The position numbers and the translations under genes are program-made. A stretch of 64,000 nt of DNA from positions 124,001 through 188,000 of the forward strand of contig NZ_JAJSOH010000002.1 of the NCBI RefSeq assembly GCF_021277265.1. The letters run 5' to 3'. Within the stretch, counting starts at the first letter, position 1. Each line of letters starts with the position of its first letter. The DNA comes from Kineosporia rhizophila. Lineage in GTDB: Bacteria; Actinomycetota; Actinomycetes; Actinomycetales; Kineosporiaceae. The notes under the pieces are model-generated. The model made no database searches. It had not been told where the DNA came from and was given only the letters and a program-made list of their open reading frames with translations. Shown in pieces: positions 52,348 to 63,136 of this stretch.

Positions 52348-53870
52348 GCGACGACGTGGTGCTCAGCGCGCAGAACGTGAGCAAGAACTACGGCGGGGTG
52401 CACGCCCTGCGCGAGGTCACGTTCAGCGCCTACCGCGGCAAGGTCAACGTGCTGGTCGGGGAGAACGGCGCGGGCAAGTCCACGCTGATGAAGATCCTGT
52501 GCGGGGCCGAGCGGCCGAGTTCGGGCACGATCCGGCTGGACGGCGAGCCGGTGGAGATCGACGGCCCGCGGACCGCCATGGCCCACGGCATCGGCATCAT
52601 CCACCAGGAACTCAGCCTCTTCCCCAATCTCTCGATCGCCGAGAACCTCTTCGCCGGGCGGGAACTGCGCAGCCGCGGGTTCAGCGACCTGCGCACGCAG
52701 CGCAGCCGGGCCGCCGAGGTGCTGAACCGGCTCGGCCAGGGCCACCTGAGCCCGAACCGGCTGGTCGGGGACCTGCCGATCGGTCAGCAGCAGCTGGTCG
52801 AGATCGCCCGGGTGCTGCTCGCCGACGTGCGCATCCTGATCATGGACGAACCCACCTCGGCGTTGTCGAACCACGAGGTGGACGTGCTGTTCTCGGTGAT
52901 CGCCGACCTCCTGGCGGACGACGTCACGATCATCTACATCTCGCACAAGCTGGACGAGTTCCGCCGGATCGGCGACCACGTCACCGTGCTGCGCGACGGC
53001 CGGCTGGTGGCCCAGGAACGGATGGACCGTACCGACACCGCCTGGATCGTGCGGCAGATGGTCGGGCGCGACCCGGACAGCCTGTTCACCCGCAATCGCA
53101 GCGAGGTCGGGGAAACTTTGCTCGCGGTCGAGGGTCTCACCGTGGCCGGCCCCACCCGGCCCCTGGTCGACGACGTCAGCTTCGAGGTGCGGGCCGGCGA
53201 GGTGGTCGGCATCTACGGCCTGATGGGGGCCGGGCGCACCGAGCTGATGGAGGCCCTGATGGGCCTGCGGCCCACGGCCTCCGGCACCGTGCGGATCAAA
53301 GGACGGGTGGAGGCGGGCGGGACGGTCCGGGCCCGGTTGGCCGCGGGGTTGGCTCTGGTACCGGAGGACCGGCAGCGCGACGGCCTGGTGCAGACCATGT
53401 CGGTGGGCGACAACATCGTGCTCTCCACCCTGGGCCGGCTCACCCGCGGAGGGCTCTTCCGGCGCGGGGCCGAACGCCGTACGGCCGAGGGCAAGGTGTC
53501 CGAGCTGGCCATCAAGGTCGGCGAACTGGGCCTGGCCATCACCTCGCTGAGCGGTGGCAACCAGCAGAAGGTGGTGCTGGCCCGGGCCCTGCTCACCGAT
53601 CCGGTGGTGCTGCTGCTGGACGAGCCGACCCGGGGTGTGGACGTGGGCGCCAAGAGCCAGATCGCCGAGGAGATGGCCGGTCTGGCCCAGGCCGGGTTCG
53701 GCGTGCTGTTCATCTCCTCGGAACTGGCGGAGGTGACCGCGATCGCCGACCGGGTGCTGGTGATGGCGGTGGGCCGGATGACCGCCGAGTTCGACGCCGA
53801 CCAGCTGACCGAGGAGGCCCTGGTCGCCGCGTCGGCGTCCGAACCGGCCATGAATGTGGAGGTCAAGTAA
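52344..53870 (+). CDS. RbsA-type sugar ABC ATPase (two domains)
   Basis: 508 residues with two fused ABC domains. First: Walker A GENGAGKST (about 36-44), LPIGQQQLVEIAR, Walker B ILIMDEPTSAL. Second: the degenerate Walker A GLMGAGRTE, signature LSGGNQQKVVLARALL, Walker B VLLLDEPTRGVDVG. This is the RbsA/XylG carbohydrate class; the second site is the usual inactive-type. Translationally coupled to DUF2291 and to the permease. Confidence 0.95.
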   Translation: MSDDVVLSAQNVSKNYGGVHALREVTFSAYRGKVNVLVGENGAGKSTLMKILCGAERPSSGTIRLDGEPVEIDGPRTAMAHGIGIIHQELSLFPNLSIAENLFAGRELRSRGFSDLRTQRSRAAEVLNRLGQGHLSPNRLVGDLPIGQQQLVEIARVLLADVRILIMDEPTSALSNHEVDVLFSVIADLLADDVTIIYISHKLDEFRRIGDHVTVLRDGRLVAQERMDRTDTAWIVRQMVGRDPDSLFTRNRSEVGETLLAVEGLTVAGPTRPLVDDVSFEVRAGEVVGIYGLMGAGRTELMEALMGLRPTASGTVRIKGRVEAGGTVRARLAAGLALVPEDRQRDGLVQTMSVGDNIVLSTLGRLTRGGLFRRGAERRTAEGKVSELAIKVGELGLAITSLSGGNQQKVVLARALLTDPVVLLLDEPTRGVDVGAKSQIAEEMAGLAQAGFGVLFISSELAEVTAIADRVLVMAVGRMTAEFDADQLTEEALVAASASEPAMNVEVK

Positions 53871-54949
53871 TGAGCGACACCGACGTCGCCGCTCCGGTGG
53901 CCAGGACCGGCCCCACCCCCGGGAAGCCGCCCAGCTCGGCCGCCAGGGCGGCCCTGCTCCTGCTGCGCGGCCGCACCGTGGTGGTGCTGGTCCTCCTGAT
54001 GATCCTGTTCGGCTCGATCTCCGGCGAGTACCTGAGCTCGAGCAACCTGATCGTGATGACCAAGCACGTGGCGATCAACGCGATCCTGGCGATCGGCGTC
54101 ACCTTCGTCATCCTGACCGGCGGCATCGACCTGTCGGTCGGCTCGATCGCCGGGCTGGCCAGCATGATCTGCGGCGGTCTGCTGTTCGGCGGTCTGGCCC
54201 TGCCGGGCGAGAGCACGCTGTTCTTCTCGGTCGGCATGGTGATCCTGATCGGCATGCTGGTGGGTGGGGCGGTCGGCTGGGTCAACGGGATCCTGGTGAC
54301 CCGGTTCAAGGTGGCGCCGTTCATCGCCACCCTGGGAATGCTCTACGTGGCCCGTGGTTTCGCCCAGCTGCGCAGCGAGGGCGGCACCTACCCGAACCTG
54401 GCCGGCACCCCCGAGCGCGGCAACACCGGCTTCCACGTGATCGGGGTGGACCGCTGGCTGGGCATCCCGGTGGCGGTCTGGATCATGCTCCTGGTGGCCG
54501 GGGCGGCGATCGTGGTGACCACCCGCACCCCGTTCGGCCGCCGGGTCTACGCCGTCGGCGGCAACGAGCGGGCGGCCGAACTGGCCGGGATCCGGGTGAA
54601 CCGGGTGAAGATCGCGGTGTACGTGATCAGCGGGGCCTGCGCCGCGCTGGCCGGGCTGCTGCTCACCTCCGAACTGGGGGCCGCCTACCCGGACACCGCC
54701 ACCACCTACGAGCTGAATGCCATCGCCGCAGCGGTTCTCGGCGGCACGGCGCTGTCCGGCGGACGCGGCACGATCATCGGCACGGTGCTCGGCGCGTTCG
54801 TCATCGGCTTCCTCGCCGACGGCCTGGTCCTGGTCGGTGTCTCGACCTTCTGGCAGTCGGTGGTCAAGGGCGCGGTCATCGTCTTCGCCGTGATCACGGC
54901 GACCGCCCAGCAACGCCTGGAAGCCTCGCTGGCCGAGCGCGCCGCCTGA
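53870..54949 (+). CDS. RbsC-type sugar ABC permease
   Basis: 359 residues, about nine membrane segments. Family motif LTGGIDLSVGSIAGLASM (about 80-97), GWVNGILVTRFKVAPFIATLGMLYVARG, and the cytoplasmic EAA-like GNERAAELAGIRVNRVKIAVYVISG. GGAGG precedes the ATG. Pairs with the two-domain ATPase and the binding protein downstream. Confidence 0.95.
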   Translation: MSDTDVAAPVARTGPTPGKPPSSAARAALLLLRGRTVVVLVLLMILFGSISGEYLSSSNLIVMTKHVAINAILAIGVTFVILTGGIDLSVGSIAGLASMICGGLLFGGLALPGESTLFFSVGMVILIGMLVGGAVGWVNGILVTRFKVAPFIATLGMLYVARGFAQLRSEGGTYPNLAGTPERGNTGFHVIGVDRWLGIPVAVWIMLLVAGAAIVVTTRTPFGRRVYAVGGNERAAELAGIRVNRVKIAVYVISGACAALAGLLLTSELGAAYPDTATTYELNAIAAAVLGGTALSGGRGTIIGTVLGAFVIGFLADGLVLVGVSTFWQSVVKGAVIVFAVITATAQQRLEASLAERAA

Positions 54950-55960
<1,011 letters not shown>

Positions 55961-55976
55961 AGCTGGGAGAACATCC

Positions 55977-56867
55977 ATGCTGGTCGCCGACCCCATCGGT
56001 GCCGAGAACTGGCGCCGGTTCCGTGCGGAACTGGCCGAGGCCGACGACCCGGGCAAGGCCCACCTGCTGGCCGGCCAGGCCGCCCGCCTGCGGGCCACCG
56101 ACATCCGCATGATCAACCGGGCCGGGCTCGGGCACGTCGGCGGTGACCTGTCGGTGCTGGACATCCTGACCACCCTGGTGTTCGGCGTGCTACGGATCGA
56201 CCCCGAGCAGCCTGGGCTGCCCGACCGGGACCGGCTGATCCTCAGCAAGGGCCACAGCGCCGGGGCGCTCTACGCCACGCTGGCCGCGGCCGGGTTCTTC
56301 GCCGAGGCCGAACTGGAGAGCTTCGCCCAGCCGCGGTCGGCGCTGAACGGGCATCCGAACCGGACCAAAGTGCCTGGGGTGGAGACGAACACCGGGCCGC
56401 TGGGGCACGGTCTGCCGGTCGCGGTCGGGATGGCCGTGGCCGGCGTGCTGGCCGGGTCGGCGCGCCGGGTGTTCGTCGTGCTCGGCGACGGCGAACTGCA
56501 GGAGGGCAGCAACTGGGAGGCCGCGATGACCGCGGGGCACCGGAAGCTGGCCAACCTCACCGCCGTGGTCGACCGGAACGGTCTGCAGCAGGGGGCCCGC
56601 ACCGAGGACACGGTCACGCTGGAACCGCTGGCCGACAAGTGGACGGCGTTCGGCTGGCGGGTGCTGGAGGTGGCGGGGCACGACCATCGGCAGCTGCTGG
56701 ACGCCTTCACCGTCCCCAGCGACGGGCGCCCGACCTGTGTGATAGCGAACACAGTGAAGGGCAAGGGTGTTTCGTTCATGGAGGACCGGGTGGAATGGCA
56801 CCACAAGGTGCCCAGCGGTGAGCAGGTCGCCGTCGCGCTGCAGGAACTGGAGGGAACCCCGGCATGA
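55977..56867 (+). CDS. Transketolase N-terminal subunit
   Basis: 296 residues with the thiamine-diphosphate-binding half of a split transketolase: RAGLGHVGGDLSVLDILTTLVFGVL (about 49-73), ILSKGHSAGALYATLA, TGPLGHGLPVAVGMAVAG, and the TPP/Mg motif LGDGELQEGSNWEAAMTAGHRKLANLTAVVDRNGLQ. Same split form as apulose-4-phosphate transketolase subunit A. GGGAG precedes the ATG. Overlaps subunit B by four bases. Confidence 0.92.
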   Translation: MLVADPIGAENWRRFRAELAEADDPGKAHLLAGQAARLRATDIRMINRAGLGHVGGDLSVLDILTTLVFGVLRIDPEQPGLPDRDRLILSKGHSAGALYATLAAAGFFAEAELESFAQPRSALNGHPNRTKVPGVETNTGPLGHGLPVAVGMAVAGVLAGSARRVFVVLGDGELQEGSNWEAAMTAGHRKLANLTAVVDRNGLQQGARTEDTVTLEPLADKWTAFGWRVLEVAGHDHRQLLDAFTVPSDGRPTCVIANTVKGKGVSFMEDRVEWHHKVPSGEQVAVALQELEGTPA

Positions 56868-57814
56868 GCGCCGTAGTCGAGACCCCGCAGACGCACGACT
56901 GCCGGGTGGCTTTCGCCGAGGAGCTGATCGCGCTCGCCGAGCAGGACCCCCGGATCGTGGCGGTCTGCAACGACTCGGTGGGCTCGAGCAACCTGACCGC
57001 CTTCCGGGAGCGCTTCCCGGAGCGGCTGATCAACGTGGGGATCGCCGAGCAGGACATGGTCGGGGTGGGGGCCGGGCTGGCGCTGAGCGGCTACGTGCCG
57101 TTCGTCTGCGCGGCGGCGCCGTTCCTGACCGGCCGGGCCCTGGAGCAGATCAAGGCCGACGTGGCCTACAGCCAGGCGCCGGTGGTGCTGTGCGGGATGA
57201 GCCCGGGCCTGGCCTACGGCGAGCTCGGCCCCACGCACCACTCGATCGAGGACCTGGCCTGGCTGCGGGCGGTGGCGGGGCTCGGCATCGTGGTTCCGGC
57301 CGACCCGGCCCAGACCCGGGAGGCGGTGCGCTGGGCGGCTTCTGCGGCCGTTCCGGTGTTCCTGCGGATCGGGCGGTTCAAGGTTCCGGCGGTCACCCCG
57401 CCCGGCCAGAGTTTCCAGTTCGGGGTGGCCCAGGAACTGCGCGACGGAGACGCGGTGACGCTCGTGGCCACCGGCTCGATGGTCTCCCGGGCGCTGCAGG
57501 CCGCGGAGATCCTGGCCGGGGAGGGCATCGGGGCCCGGGTAGTGAACATGTCCACGATCGCCCCTCTCGACGAGGAGGCCGTACGGCGGGCGGTTCTACA
57601 GACGCGCGGCATCGTCACGGTCGAAGAGGCGACGATCACCGGCGGACTGGGTGCGGCGGTCGGCGAGATCAACCTGCGGCAGCCGCGTCCGGTGCCGATG
57701 CGGATGCTGGGTTCGCCCCGCGAGTTCGCCCCCACCGGTGACACCGCCTTCCTGCTGGAGCATTTCGGCCTGACCGCGGAGGGCATCGCCGCCGCGGGGC
57801 GTGAGCTGGCCTGA
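56864..57814 (+). CDS. Transketolase C-terminal subunit
   Basis: 316 residues. Pyrimidine-binding and C-terminal domains of a split transketolase: VNVGIAEQDMVGVGAGLALSGYVPFV with the catalytic Glu (about 59-75), YGELGPTHHSIEDLAWLRAV, IVVPADPAQTREAVRWA and VTVEEATITGGLGAAVGEI. Would form a heterodimer-type enzyme with the preceding subunit. Coupled to the kinase gene (TGATG overlap). Confidence 0.92.
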   Translation: MSAVVETPQTHDCRVAFAEELIALAEQDPRIVAVCNDSVGSSNLTAFRERFPERLINVGIAEQDMVGVGAGLALSGYVPFVCAAAPFLTGRALEQIKADVAYSQAPVVLCGMSPGLAYGELGPTHHSIEDLAWLRAVAGLGIVVPADPAQTREAVRWAASAAVPVFLRIGRFKVPAVTPPGQSFQFGVAQELRDGDAVTLVATGSMVSRALQAAEILAGEGIGARVVNMSTIAPLDEEAVRRAVLQTRGIVTVEEATITGGLGAAVGEINLRQPRPVPMRMLGSPREFAPTGDTAFLLEHFGLTAEGIAAAGRELA

Positions 57815-59235
57815 TGTCCACCGGCTACGTTCTGGCCATCGACCAGGGCACCAGCGCCACCAAGGGCGTGCTGCTCGACGGGACCGGGCGGATCGTGCGC
57901 GCCGCCTCGGCCCCGGTCCCGATCTCCTACCCACAGCCCGGCTGGGTGGAGCAGCGCGCCGAGGACGTGCTGGAAAGTGTCGCTGTCGCTGCGGCTTCAG
58001 TGCTTGAAGACGTCGGTGCCGGCGAAGTCTCGGCCGTCGGGTTGAGCACGCAGCGGGAATCGGCACTGCTCTGGGACCTCTCGACCGGCAAACCGGTGGA
58101 CGCCCTGCTCGGCTGGCAGGACCAGCGCGCGGGTTCGGTCTGTGGTCACCTTCAGGACCGGCGCGAACGCGTACGGCAGATCACCGGGCTGCCGTTGGAC
58201 CCGATGTTCAGCGCGGCCAAGCTGAGCTGGCTGCTGGACCGGCACGATCCGGACCGGTCGTCGGCCCGGGCCGGGCGGCTGGCGGTGGGCACCGTCGACT
58301 CGTGGCTGCTGTGGTCACTCACCGGGCAGCACCGGATCGAGGCCGGGAACGCCTCGCGTACGCAGCTTCTCGACCTGAGGACGGGCAGCTGGAGCCCGGA
58401 GCTGCTGGAGATCTTCAACATTCCGGAAGCGGTTCTGCCCGAGATCATCCCGTCCGAGGGTGAGCTGGGCCGGATCACCGGCGGGCCGATGGGCGGGCTG
58501 AACCTGCGCGCCGTGCTGGGCGACTCGCACGCTGCCCTGTATGCGCACGGAAACGTGGGCACGGCGGCCAAAGTCACCTACGGCACCGGTTCATCAGTGA
58601 TGCAGCCCGCCACCGATCCTGAAGGTGACGACCGACCGACTGTCTGCCGCACACTGGCCTGGGCGGACCCACGTCCACAAGTGGCTCTGGAAGGCAACAT
58701 CCGCTCCAGCGGATCCACCCTGACCTGGCTCGCCGAACTGTTCGGGACCACTCCCGAGAACCTTTCCCGACTGGCCGGTGAGTCGAGCAGCGACGGCGTG
58801 CACATCGTCCCTGCTTTCGGGGGTCTGGCCGCCCCCTGGTGGGACGAGAACGCCCAGGGCCTGCTCAGCGGGGTGACCCTGGGCACCCGGCTCCCCCAGC
58901 TCGCCCGGGCCGCCGTGGAGTCGATCGCCCTGCAGGTGGACGCGGTGGTGCGGGCGATGGGCGGGGCCGGCTCGATCCTGGCCGACGGCGGCGCCACCAG
59001 CAGCGACGTGCTCATGCAGTTGCAGGCCGACATCAGCGGTGTGCCGGTGCGGCGGGCCCGGGAGCGCGACCTCTCTGCCATCGGGGCCGGCCTCCTGGCC
59101 GCCCGCTCCGCCTGGGGTGTCCTGCACCCCCTGTCGTACGACGATTTCCACCCGGCCGGGTCGAGTGCCGACCTACGGGCCGCCTGGCTGGGTGCCGTCC
59201 GCAGATCCCGACTCGCCCGACTCGATGGAGAGTGA
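57814..59235 (+). CDS. FGGY-family sugar kinase (possible apulose kinase)
   Basis: 473 residues. FGGY kinase: [24 protein letters not shown] (about 5-28), [39 protein letters not shown], then FGDSHAAL-like [13 protein letters not shown] and a C-terminal [24 protein letters not shown]. Substrate is not readable from the sequence; with the split transketolase and isomerase the best guess is apulose, with xylulose or erythrulose-type sugars as alternatives. Confidence 0.92.
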   Translation: MSTGYVLAIDQGTSATKGVLLDGTGRIVRAASAPVPISYPQPGWVEQRAEDVLESVAVAAASVLEDVGAGEVSAVGLSTQRESALLWDLSTGKPVDALLGWQDQRAGSVCGHLQDRRERVRQITGLPLDPMFSAAKLSWLLDRHDPDRSSARAGRLAVGTVDSWLLWSLTGQHRIEAGNASRTQLLDLRTGSWSPELLEIFNIPEAVLPEIIPSEGELGRITGGPMGGLNLRAVLGDSHAALYAHGNVGTAAKVTYGTGSSVMQPATDPEGDDRPTVCRTLAWADPRPQVALEGNIRSSGSTLTWLAELFGTTPENLSRLAGESSSDGVHIVPAFGGLAAPWWDENAQGLLSGVTLGTRLPQLARAAVESIALQVDAVVRAMGGAGSILADGGATSSDVLMQLQADISGVPVRRARERDLSAIGAGLLAARSAWGVLHPLSYDDFHPAGSSADLRAAWLGAVRRSRLARLDGE

Positions 59236-59239
59236 CACC

Positions 59240-60229
59240 TTGACCGCATACCCCCGCTTCGGCGCCGGACTCTGGCACTTCGCCTCCTACCTCGACCGCT
59301 ACGCGGTGGACGGTTACGGCCCGGCCCGCACCACGCTGGAGGCGATCGAGCTGGCCGGTTCGGTCGGCGAACTGTCGGTGGTCGACCTGAACTACCCCTT
59401 CACCCCCGGGGTGACCCTGTCGGAGGTGAAGGACGCGCTCAAGGCGGCCGACCTCACCGCGATCGGCATCACCCCGGAGATCTACCTGCGCAAGCACTCT
59501 CGCGGTGCCTTCACCAACCCCGACCCGGCCGTGCGGGCCTCCGCGCTCGACCTGATGCACGAGGCCGCCGGGGTGGTGCGCGAACTCGGGGCCGACTACG
59601 TGAAGATCTGGCCCGGCCAGGACGGCTGGGACTACCCGTTCCAGGTGAACCACAAGCAGCTGTGGGCCCTGGCCGTCGACGGCATGCGCGAGCTGGCCGG
59701 CGCCCACCCGGACCTGAGGTTCGCGATCGAGTACAAGCCGCGCGAGCCCCGGGTGAAGATGACCTGGGACTCGGCCGCCCGGACCCTGCTCGGGATCGAG
59801 CAGATCGGCCTCGACAACGTCGGTGTGCTGCTCGATTTCGGTCACTCGCTGTACGGCGGGGAGTCGCCCGCCGACGCCGCCCAGCTGATCATCGACCACG
59901 GCCGGCTGTACGGCATGGACGTCAACGACAACCTCCGGGGCTGGGACGACGACCTGGTGGTGGGCTCGGTGCACCTGATCGAGATCCTGGAGTTCTTCCA
60001 CGTGCTGCGGCAGAACAACTGGGACGGGGTCTGGCAGCTCGACCAGTTCCCGTTCCGGGAGGACCCGGTGGACGCGGTGAAGACCTCGCTGCGCACCCTG
60101 AAGGCCCTGCACCGGGCGCTGGACCGGCTCGACGTGCCGGCCCTGCTCGAGGCTCAGGACCGCCAGGACGCGATGGCCTCGCAACGCATCGTGCAGGATG
60201 CGTTGCTCTCCGTCGGTACTGGCGACTGA
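59240..60229 (+). CDS. TIM-barrel sugar isomerase/epimerase (possible D-apiose isomerase)
   Basis: 329 residues from the TTG at 59240 (GGAGAG upstream); an ATG at 59225 is in frame but badly spaced. Xylose-isomerase-like TIM barrel with candidate metal ligands in AIEYKPREP (Glu), [11 protein letters not shown] (Asp, His), YGMDVNDN (Asp) and WQLDQFPF (Asp). It is the last gene of the operon. The family covers apiose, rhamnose and erythrulose-phosphate isomerases; apiose is inferred from context. Confidence 0.88.
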   Translation: MTAYPRFGAGLWHFASYLDRYAVDGYGPARTTLEAIELAGSVGELSVVDLNYPFTPGVTLSEVKDALKAADLTAIGITPEIYLRKHSRGAFTNPDPAVRASALDLMHEAAGVVRELGADYVKIWPGQDGWDYPFQVNHKQLWALAVDGMRELAGAHPDLRFAIEYKPREPRVKMTWDSAARTLLGIEQIGLDNVGVLLDFGHSLYGGESPADAAQLIIDHGRLYGMDVNDNLRGWDDDLVVGSVHLIEILEFFHVLRQNNWDGVWQLDQFPFREDPVDAVKTSLRTLKALHRALDRLDVPALLEAQDRQDAMASQRIVQDALLSVGTGD

Positions 60230-60250
60230 GCAGTTCAGGGGTGCCCGGGT

Positions 60251-60293
60251 GGCCTCGGTAACGCTTCGGTTTCACTGTGCGATTACCGAGGCC
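60251..60293 (+). terminator. Hairpin after the sugar operon
   Basis: GGCCTCGGTAA (60251-60261) pairs perfectly with TTACCGAGGCC (60283-60293), with a 21-base loop. It lies 21 bases after the isomerase stop. There is no clear T-tract, so it may be a mRNA-stabilising or Rho-independent-like end of the operon. Confidence 0.55.
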
Positions 60294-60334
60294 TGAAGGG
60301 GTCTTAGGTACGGAAAGAGGCTCCTGGGGCTGCG

Positions 60335-61054
60335 ATGATCTGGGCGATGAGTACCGTCCAGCCGCCCCTGACCGGGTACTACCGCGCCCTGCTGCGGTCG
60401 TACCTGACGACGGCGACCCCCGACCTGGCCGGCACGGTGCACGCCTTCGCCACGCCGGTGGAGAAGGCCGCCGACCCGCAGGAGCGGCTGTGGACGGCCT
60501 GGGGCGAGGTGATCCGCCAGGCCAGTGTGCGTGCCCCGGAGGAGCACACCCGCCTGGTCGAGCTGGTGGTGGCGCTGCGCGACCGCGGGTTCAAGCCGAA
60601 CGCGAGCAACCCGCACATCATCTGGGGCCAGGTGCTGTGGACCGGGCTGCCGATGCTCAACGCCCAGATGCGCGAGGCCTGGAACTGGGCCGCGCCGCCG
60701 CAGACCTCGGACTACACCTGGCGCAACGTGAACGGCTTCGCCGCCCGGCTGACCGTGGCCGGGGTGGACTTCTCGCTGCTGGGGCTGTGGACGATCCGCT
60801 CCAGCCTGGAGGAGAAGACCCAGGTGACGGCCACCGAACTGATGGCCGCGGCCGAGTGGTTCCGCTACCTGACCCGGTCGCTGGTGCAGTGGTCGGAGGC
60901 CGACCGGCAGTTCGACGGCCCGGACGACCCGGCCTCACGCCCGGGCCGGCTGCTGCTGGAGCAGGGGTTCGCCCAGTCCGGCTTCAGCGCCCGCCGGCTG
61001 GCCTACTGGCAGCACCGCATCCAGCAGGGCTCGAGCCAGCAAAAGGCCGTCTGA
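60335..61054 (+). CDS. Hypothetical protein, DUF3632-like
   Basis: 239 residues (an ATG four codons in, at 60347, is an equal candidate). All-helical, no membrane segment. The stretch LTTATPDLAGTVHAFATPVEKAADPQERLWTAWGEVI and the later YTWRNVNGFAARLTVAGVDFSLLGLWTIRSSLE recall the mainly fungal DUF3632 family, seen sporadically in actinobacteria. Function unknown; no operon partner. Confidence 0.7.
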   Translation: MIWAMSTVQPPLTGYYRALLRSYLTTATPDLAGTVHAFATPVEKAADPQERLWTAWGEVIRQASVRAPEEHTRLVELVVALRDRGFKPNASNPHIIWGQVLWTGLPMLNAQMREAWNWAAPPQTSDYTWRNVNGFAARLTVAGVDFSLLGLWTIRSSLEEKTQVTATELMAAAEWFRYLTRSLVQWSEADRQFDGPDDPASRPGRLLLEQGFAQSGFSARRLAYWQHRIQQGSSQQKAV

Positions 61055-61078
61055 GCACTGGTAGCGGATAATCGGCGC

Positions 61079-61612
61079 ATGCCCTCGCAAGAGCAGTCCG
61101 CGCTGATCGTGCCCATCCCCGAGACCGAACCGGTGGTCGGGCCGCTGCGCGCCGAGCTCGACCGCAGCGCCGTCAAGGGCGTCCCGGCCCACGTGACCGT
61201 GCTCTACCCGTTCCTGCCGCCGGTGTCCCTGACCGAAGACGTGCGCTCCACCCTGCGCGACCTGTTCGCCACCCAGGCCCCCTTCGCGGTCGACTTCACC
61301 GAGGTGCGCTGGTTCGGCAACGCCGTGGCCTGGCTGGCCCCCGAGCCGAGCATGGCCTTCCGGCAGCTCACCACCACCGTGTGGAACAGCTTCCCGGACA
61401 CCCCGCCCTACGCCGGTGAGCACGACGGCGACCACCCGCACCTGACGCTGGGGCAGGACCACCCGGTGGAGGTGCTGCAGCGCGCCGCCGACGAGGTGAG
61501 CGAGCGCCTGCCGATCCCGGCCGCGGTCGGCGCGGTGCACCTGGTGGCCGGCTCGGACGAGCCGGGCTCGTGGCGCACGCTCGAGGTGTTCACCCTGGGC
61601 AACCAGGACTGA
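61079..61612 (+). CDS. 2H phosphoesterase / 2'-5' RNA ligase-like protein
   Basis: 177 residues. Two HxT/S motifs of the 2H superfamily: HVTVLYPF (about 40-47) and HPHLTLGQ (about 119-126). This is the short stand-alone form found in actinobacteria. Could be a cyclic-phosphodiesterase or RNA ligase; substrate unknown. Starts 24 bases after the upstream gene. Confidence 0.9.
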   Translation: MPSQEQSALIVPIPETEPVVGPLRAELDRSAVKGVPAHVTVLYPFLPPVSLTEDVRSTLRDLFATQAPFAVDFTEVRWFGNAVAWLAPEPSMAFRQLTTTVWNSFPDTPPYAGEHDGDHPHLTLGQDHPVEVLQRAADEVSERLPIPAAVGAVHLVAGSDEPGSWRTLEVFTLGNQD

Positions 61613-61666
61613 GCCGTCCGGGCGGTGCTCGTTGAGTAACCGGCCGGGGGACACGATGAAGCAGTC

Positions 61667-62458
61667 GTGGACCACTCACGCGATCAGCGGGACCGGGGGC
61701 GAGGGGGCCCGGTCGCGAAGTTCGTGCTGGCTCTGACGCTGCTCTCCCTCGTCGTCGCCGCGCCGATGCTGGCCTGGAACCTGCCGGGGCAGAAGAAGAC
61801 CGCGCTCGGGATCAACTACACGTTGCGCAGCGCCGAGCTGGCCAGCGGCAAGAGCACCACCGCACGCTGGAACCCGTGTCAGACCGCGATCACCTGGCAG
61901 GCGAACCTCAGCGGCTGGCCGGCCGCCAAGCGGGCGGCCATGCTCAAGCAGATCCAGACCGGGGTGGCCAAGGTGTCGCAGGTGACCGGGATGAAGTACC
62001 GGTACGCGGGGAACACCACGTTCACCCCGCGGCAGGAGAACCTGGTCTCGGCACCGGCCGACATCGTCGTGGCGGTGATCAACCCCAAGACGACGAACTT
62101 CTCGTTCAGCGAGAACTCGCTGGGCTACGGCGGGGTGCTGTGGGCCACCTGGTACGGCGGGGACGGTGAGGGGGCGGCCGTGGTGCGGGGTTACGCGGTG
62201 CTCATCCCGGCCGGGATGAACAAGCTCAAGGCCGGGTTCGGCAAGGGCAACACCCAGGGCAACGTGATCCTGCACGAACTGGCGCACGCGGCCGGGCTGG
62301 ACCACGTGCGCAGCAACAAGCAGCAGATGTTCCCCGACCTGACCGCCAAGTCGCCCAACGGGCTGGCCTCGGGCGACGTGCAGGGCCTGACCAAGGTGGG
62401 CAAGAAGGCCGGCTGCATCACCGTGCCGGAGCGGGTGAACATCCCCGACTACAGCTGA
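61667..62458 (+). CDS. Metzincin-like membrane/secreted metalloprotease
   Basis: 263 residues, GTG start. One N-terminal membrane segment or uncleaved signal (about 16-37). Zinc site VILHELAHAAGLDHV at about 198-212 (HExxHxxGxxH) and a downstream Met-turn-like QQMFP, the metzincin pattern. The body is of matrixin-like type (ARWNPCQTAITW...). Substrate unknown. It precedes the Asp/Asn-rich exoprotein. Confidence 0.88.
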   Translation: MDHSRDQRDRGRGGPVAKFVLALTLLSLVVAAPMLAWNLPGQKKTALGINYTLRSAELASGKSTTARWNPCQTAITWQANLSGWPAAKRAAMLKQIQTGVAKVSQVTGMKYRYAGNTTFTPRQENLVSAPADIVVAVINPKTTNFSFSENSLGYGGVLWATWYGGDGEGAAVVRGYAVLIPAGMNKLKAGFGKGNTQGNVILHELAHAAGLDHVRSNKQQMFPDLTAKSPNGLASGDVQGLTKVGKKAGCITVPERVNIPDYS

Positions 62459-62579
62459 CGGCCGGATGAGAGCCCTTTCATGGAGTTCTCCTGGAAGCCT
62501 CACGCGCGCTCGGAAAAGTACTCGTCATCGGCACCGAGGAAGTGCCGGACGATCCGAGAACGACGGAGGCACGGAGATC

Positions 62580-63068
62580 ATGAAGGTTCGCAAGAGCTGG
62601 GTCGTGGTGGGTACGGCTGCGGTGCTGGGCGTCGGTGCGGTCACCGCGGGCGGTGCGCTGGCCGACGGGGTGGACCTGAACGACCGGGCTTCGGTGAGCT
62701 CGACAGTGACGCCGGGCACCGGCTCCGGTGAGTCGGTGCAGAACAGCTCGGACGCCGCTCAGGGCGAAGGCAACGCGGTGAACACCGCCAACACCTCGAA
62801 CACGGCCGACACGCCGAACGACACCGACAACACGCCGAACACGCCGAACGACACGCCGAACGACACGGACGACGACTCCGACGGCAACGACACGGCCAAC
62901 ACCTCGAACACGGCCGACACCCCGAACGACACCGACAACACCCCGAACACCCCGAACGACACCGACACCGCCGACGACGTGAACACCGCCGACGACTCGG
63001 ACACGGCCAACGACTCGGACACGGCCAACGACTCGGACACGGCCGACGACCGTGACGAGGACGAGTAG
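62580..63068 (+). CDS. Secreted Asp/Asn/Thr-repeat protein
   Basis: 162 residues. Signal peptide (about 1-29, ending GGALADG). After a short Ser/Thr spacer, the mature protein is built almost only from Asn, Thr, Asp, Pro, Ala with units such as NTADTPND and NDSDTA, acidic (ends DDRDEDE). A block of about 33 residues is duplicated (about 64-96 and 103-131). Likely Ca-binding or surface-exposed, but no known domain. GGAG precedes the ATG. Confidence 0.82.
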   Translation: MKVRKSWVVVGTAAVLGVGAVTAGGALADGVDLNDRASVSSTVTPGTGSGESVQNSSDAAQGEGNAVNTANTSNTADTPNDTDNTPNTPNDTPNDTDDDSDGNDTANTSNTADTPNDTDNTPNTPNDTDTADDVNTADDSDTANDSDTANDSDTADDRDEDE

Positions 63069-63136
63069 GCCGACCGGCCGCGCAGAAGATCTTCGCCAGG
63101 GGTTCAGTCGGATGGCTGAATGCCGATGTCCAGGCC

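Noticed and set aside
62759-63040. Minus-strand frame opposite the Asp/Asn/Thr-repeat gene
   Set aside because: Reverse reading of the same repeats; the plus frame has the signal peptide and ribosome site.
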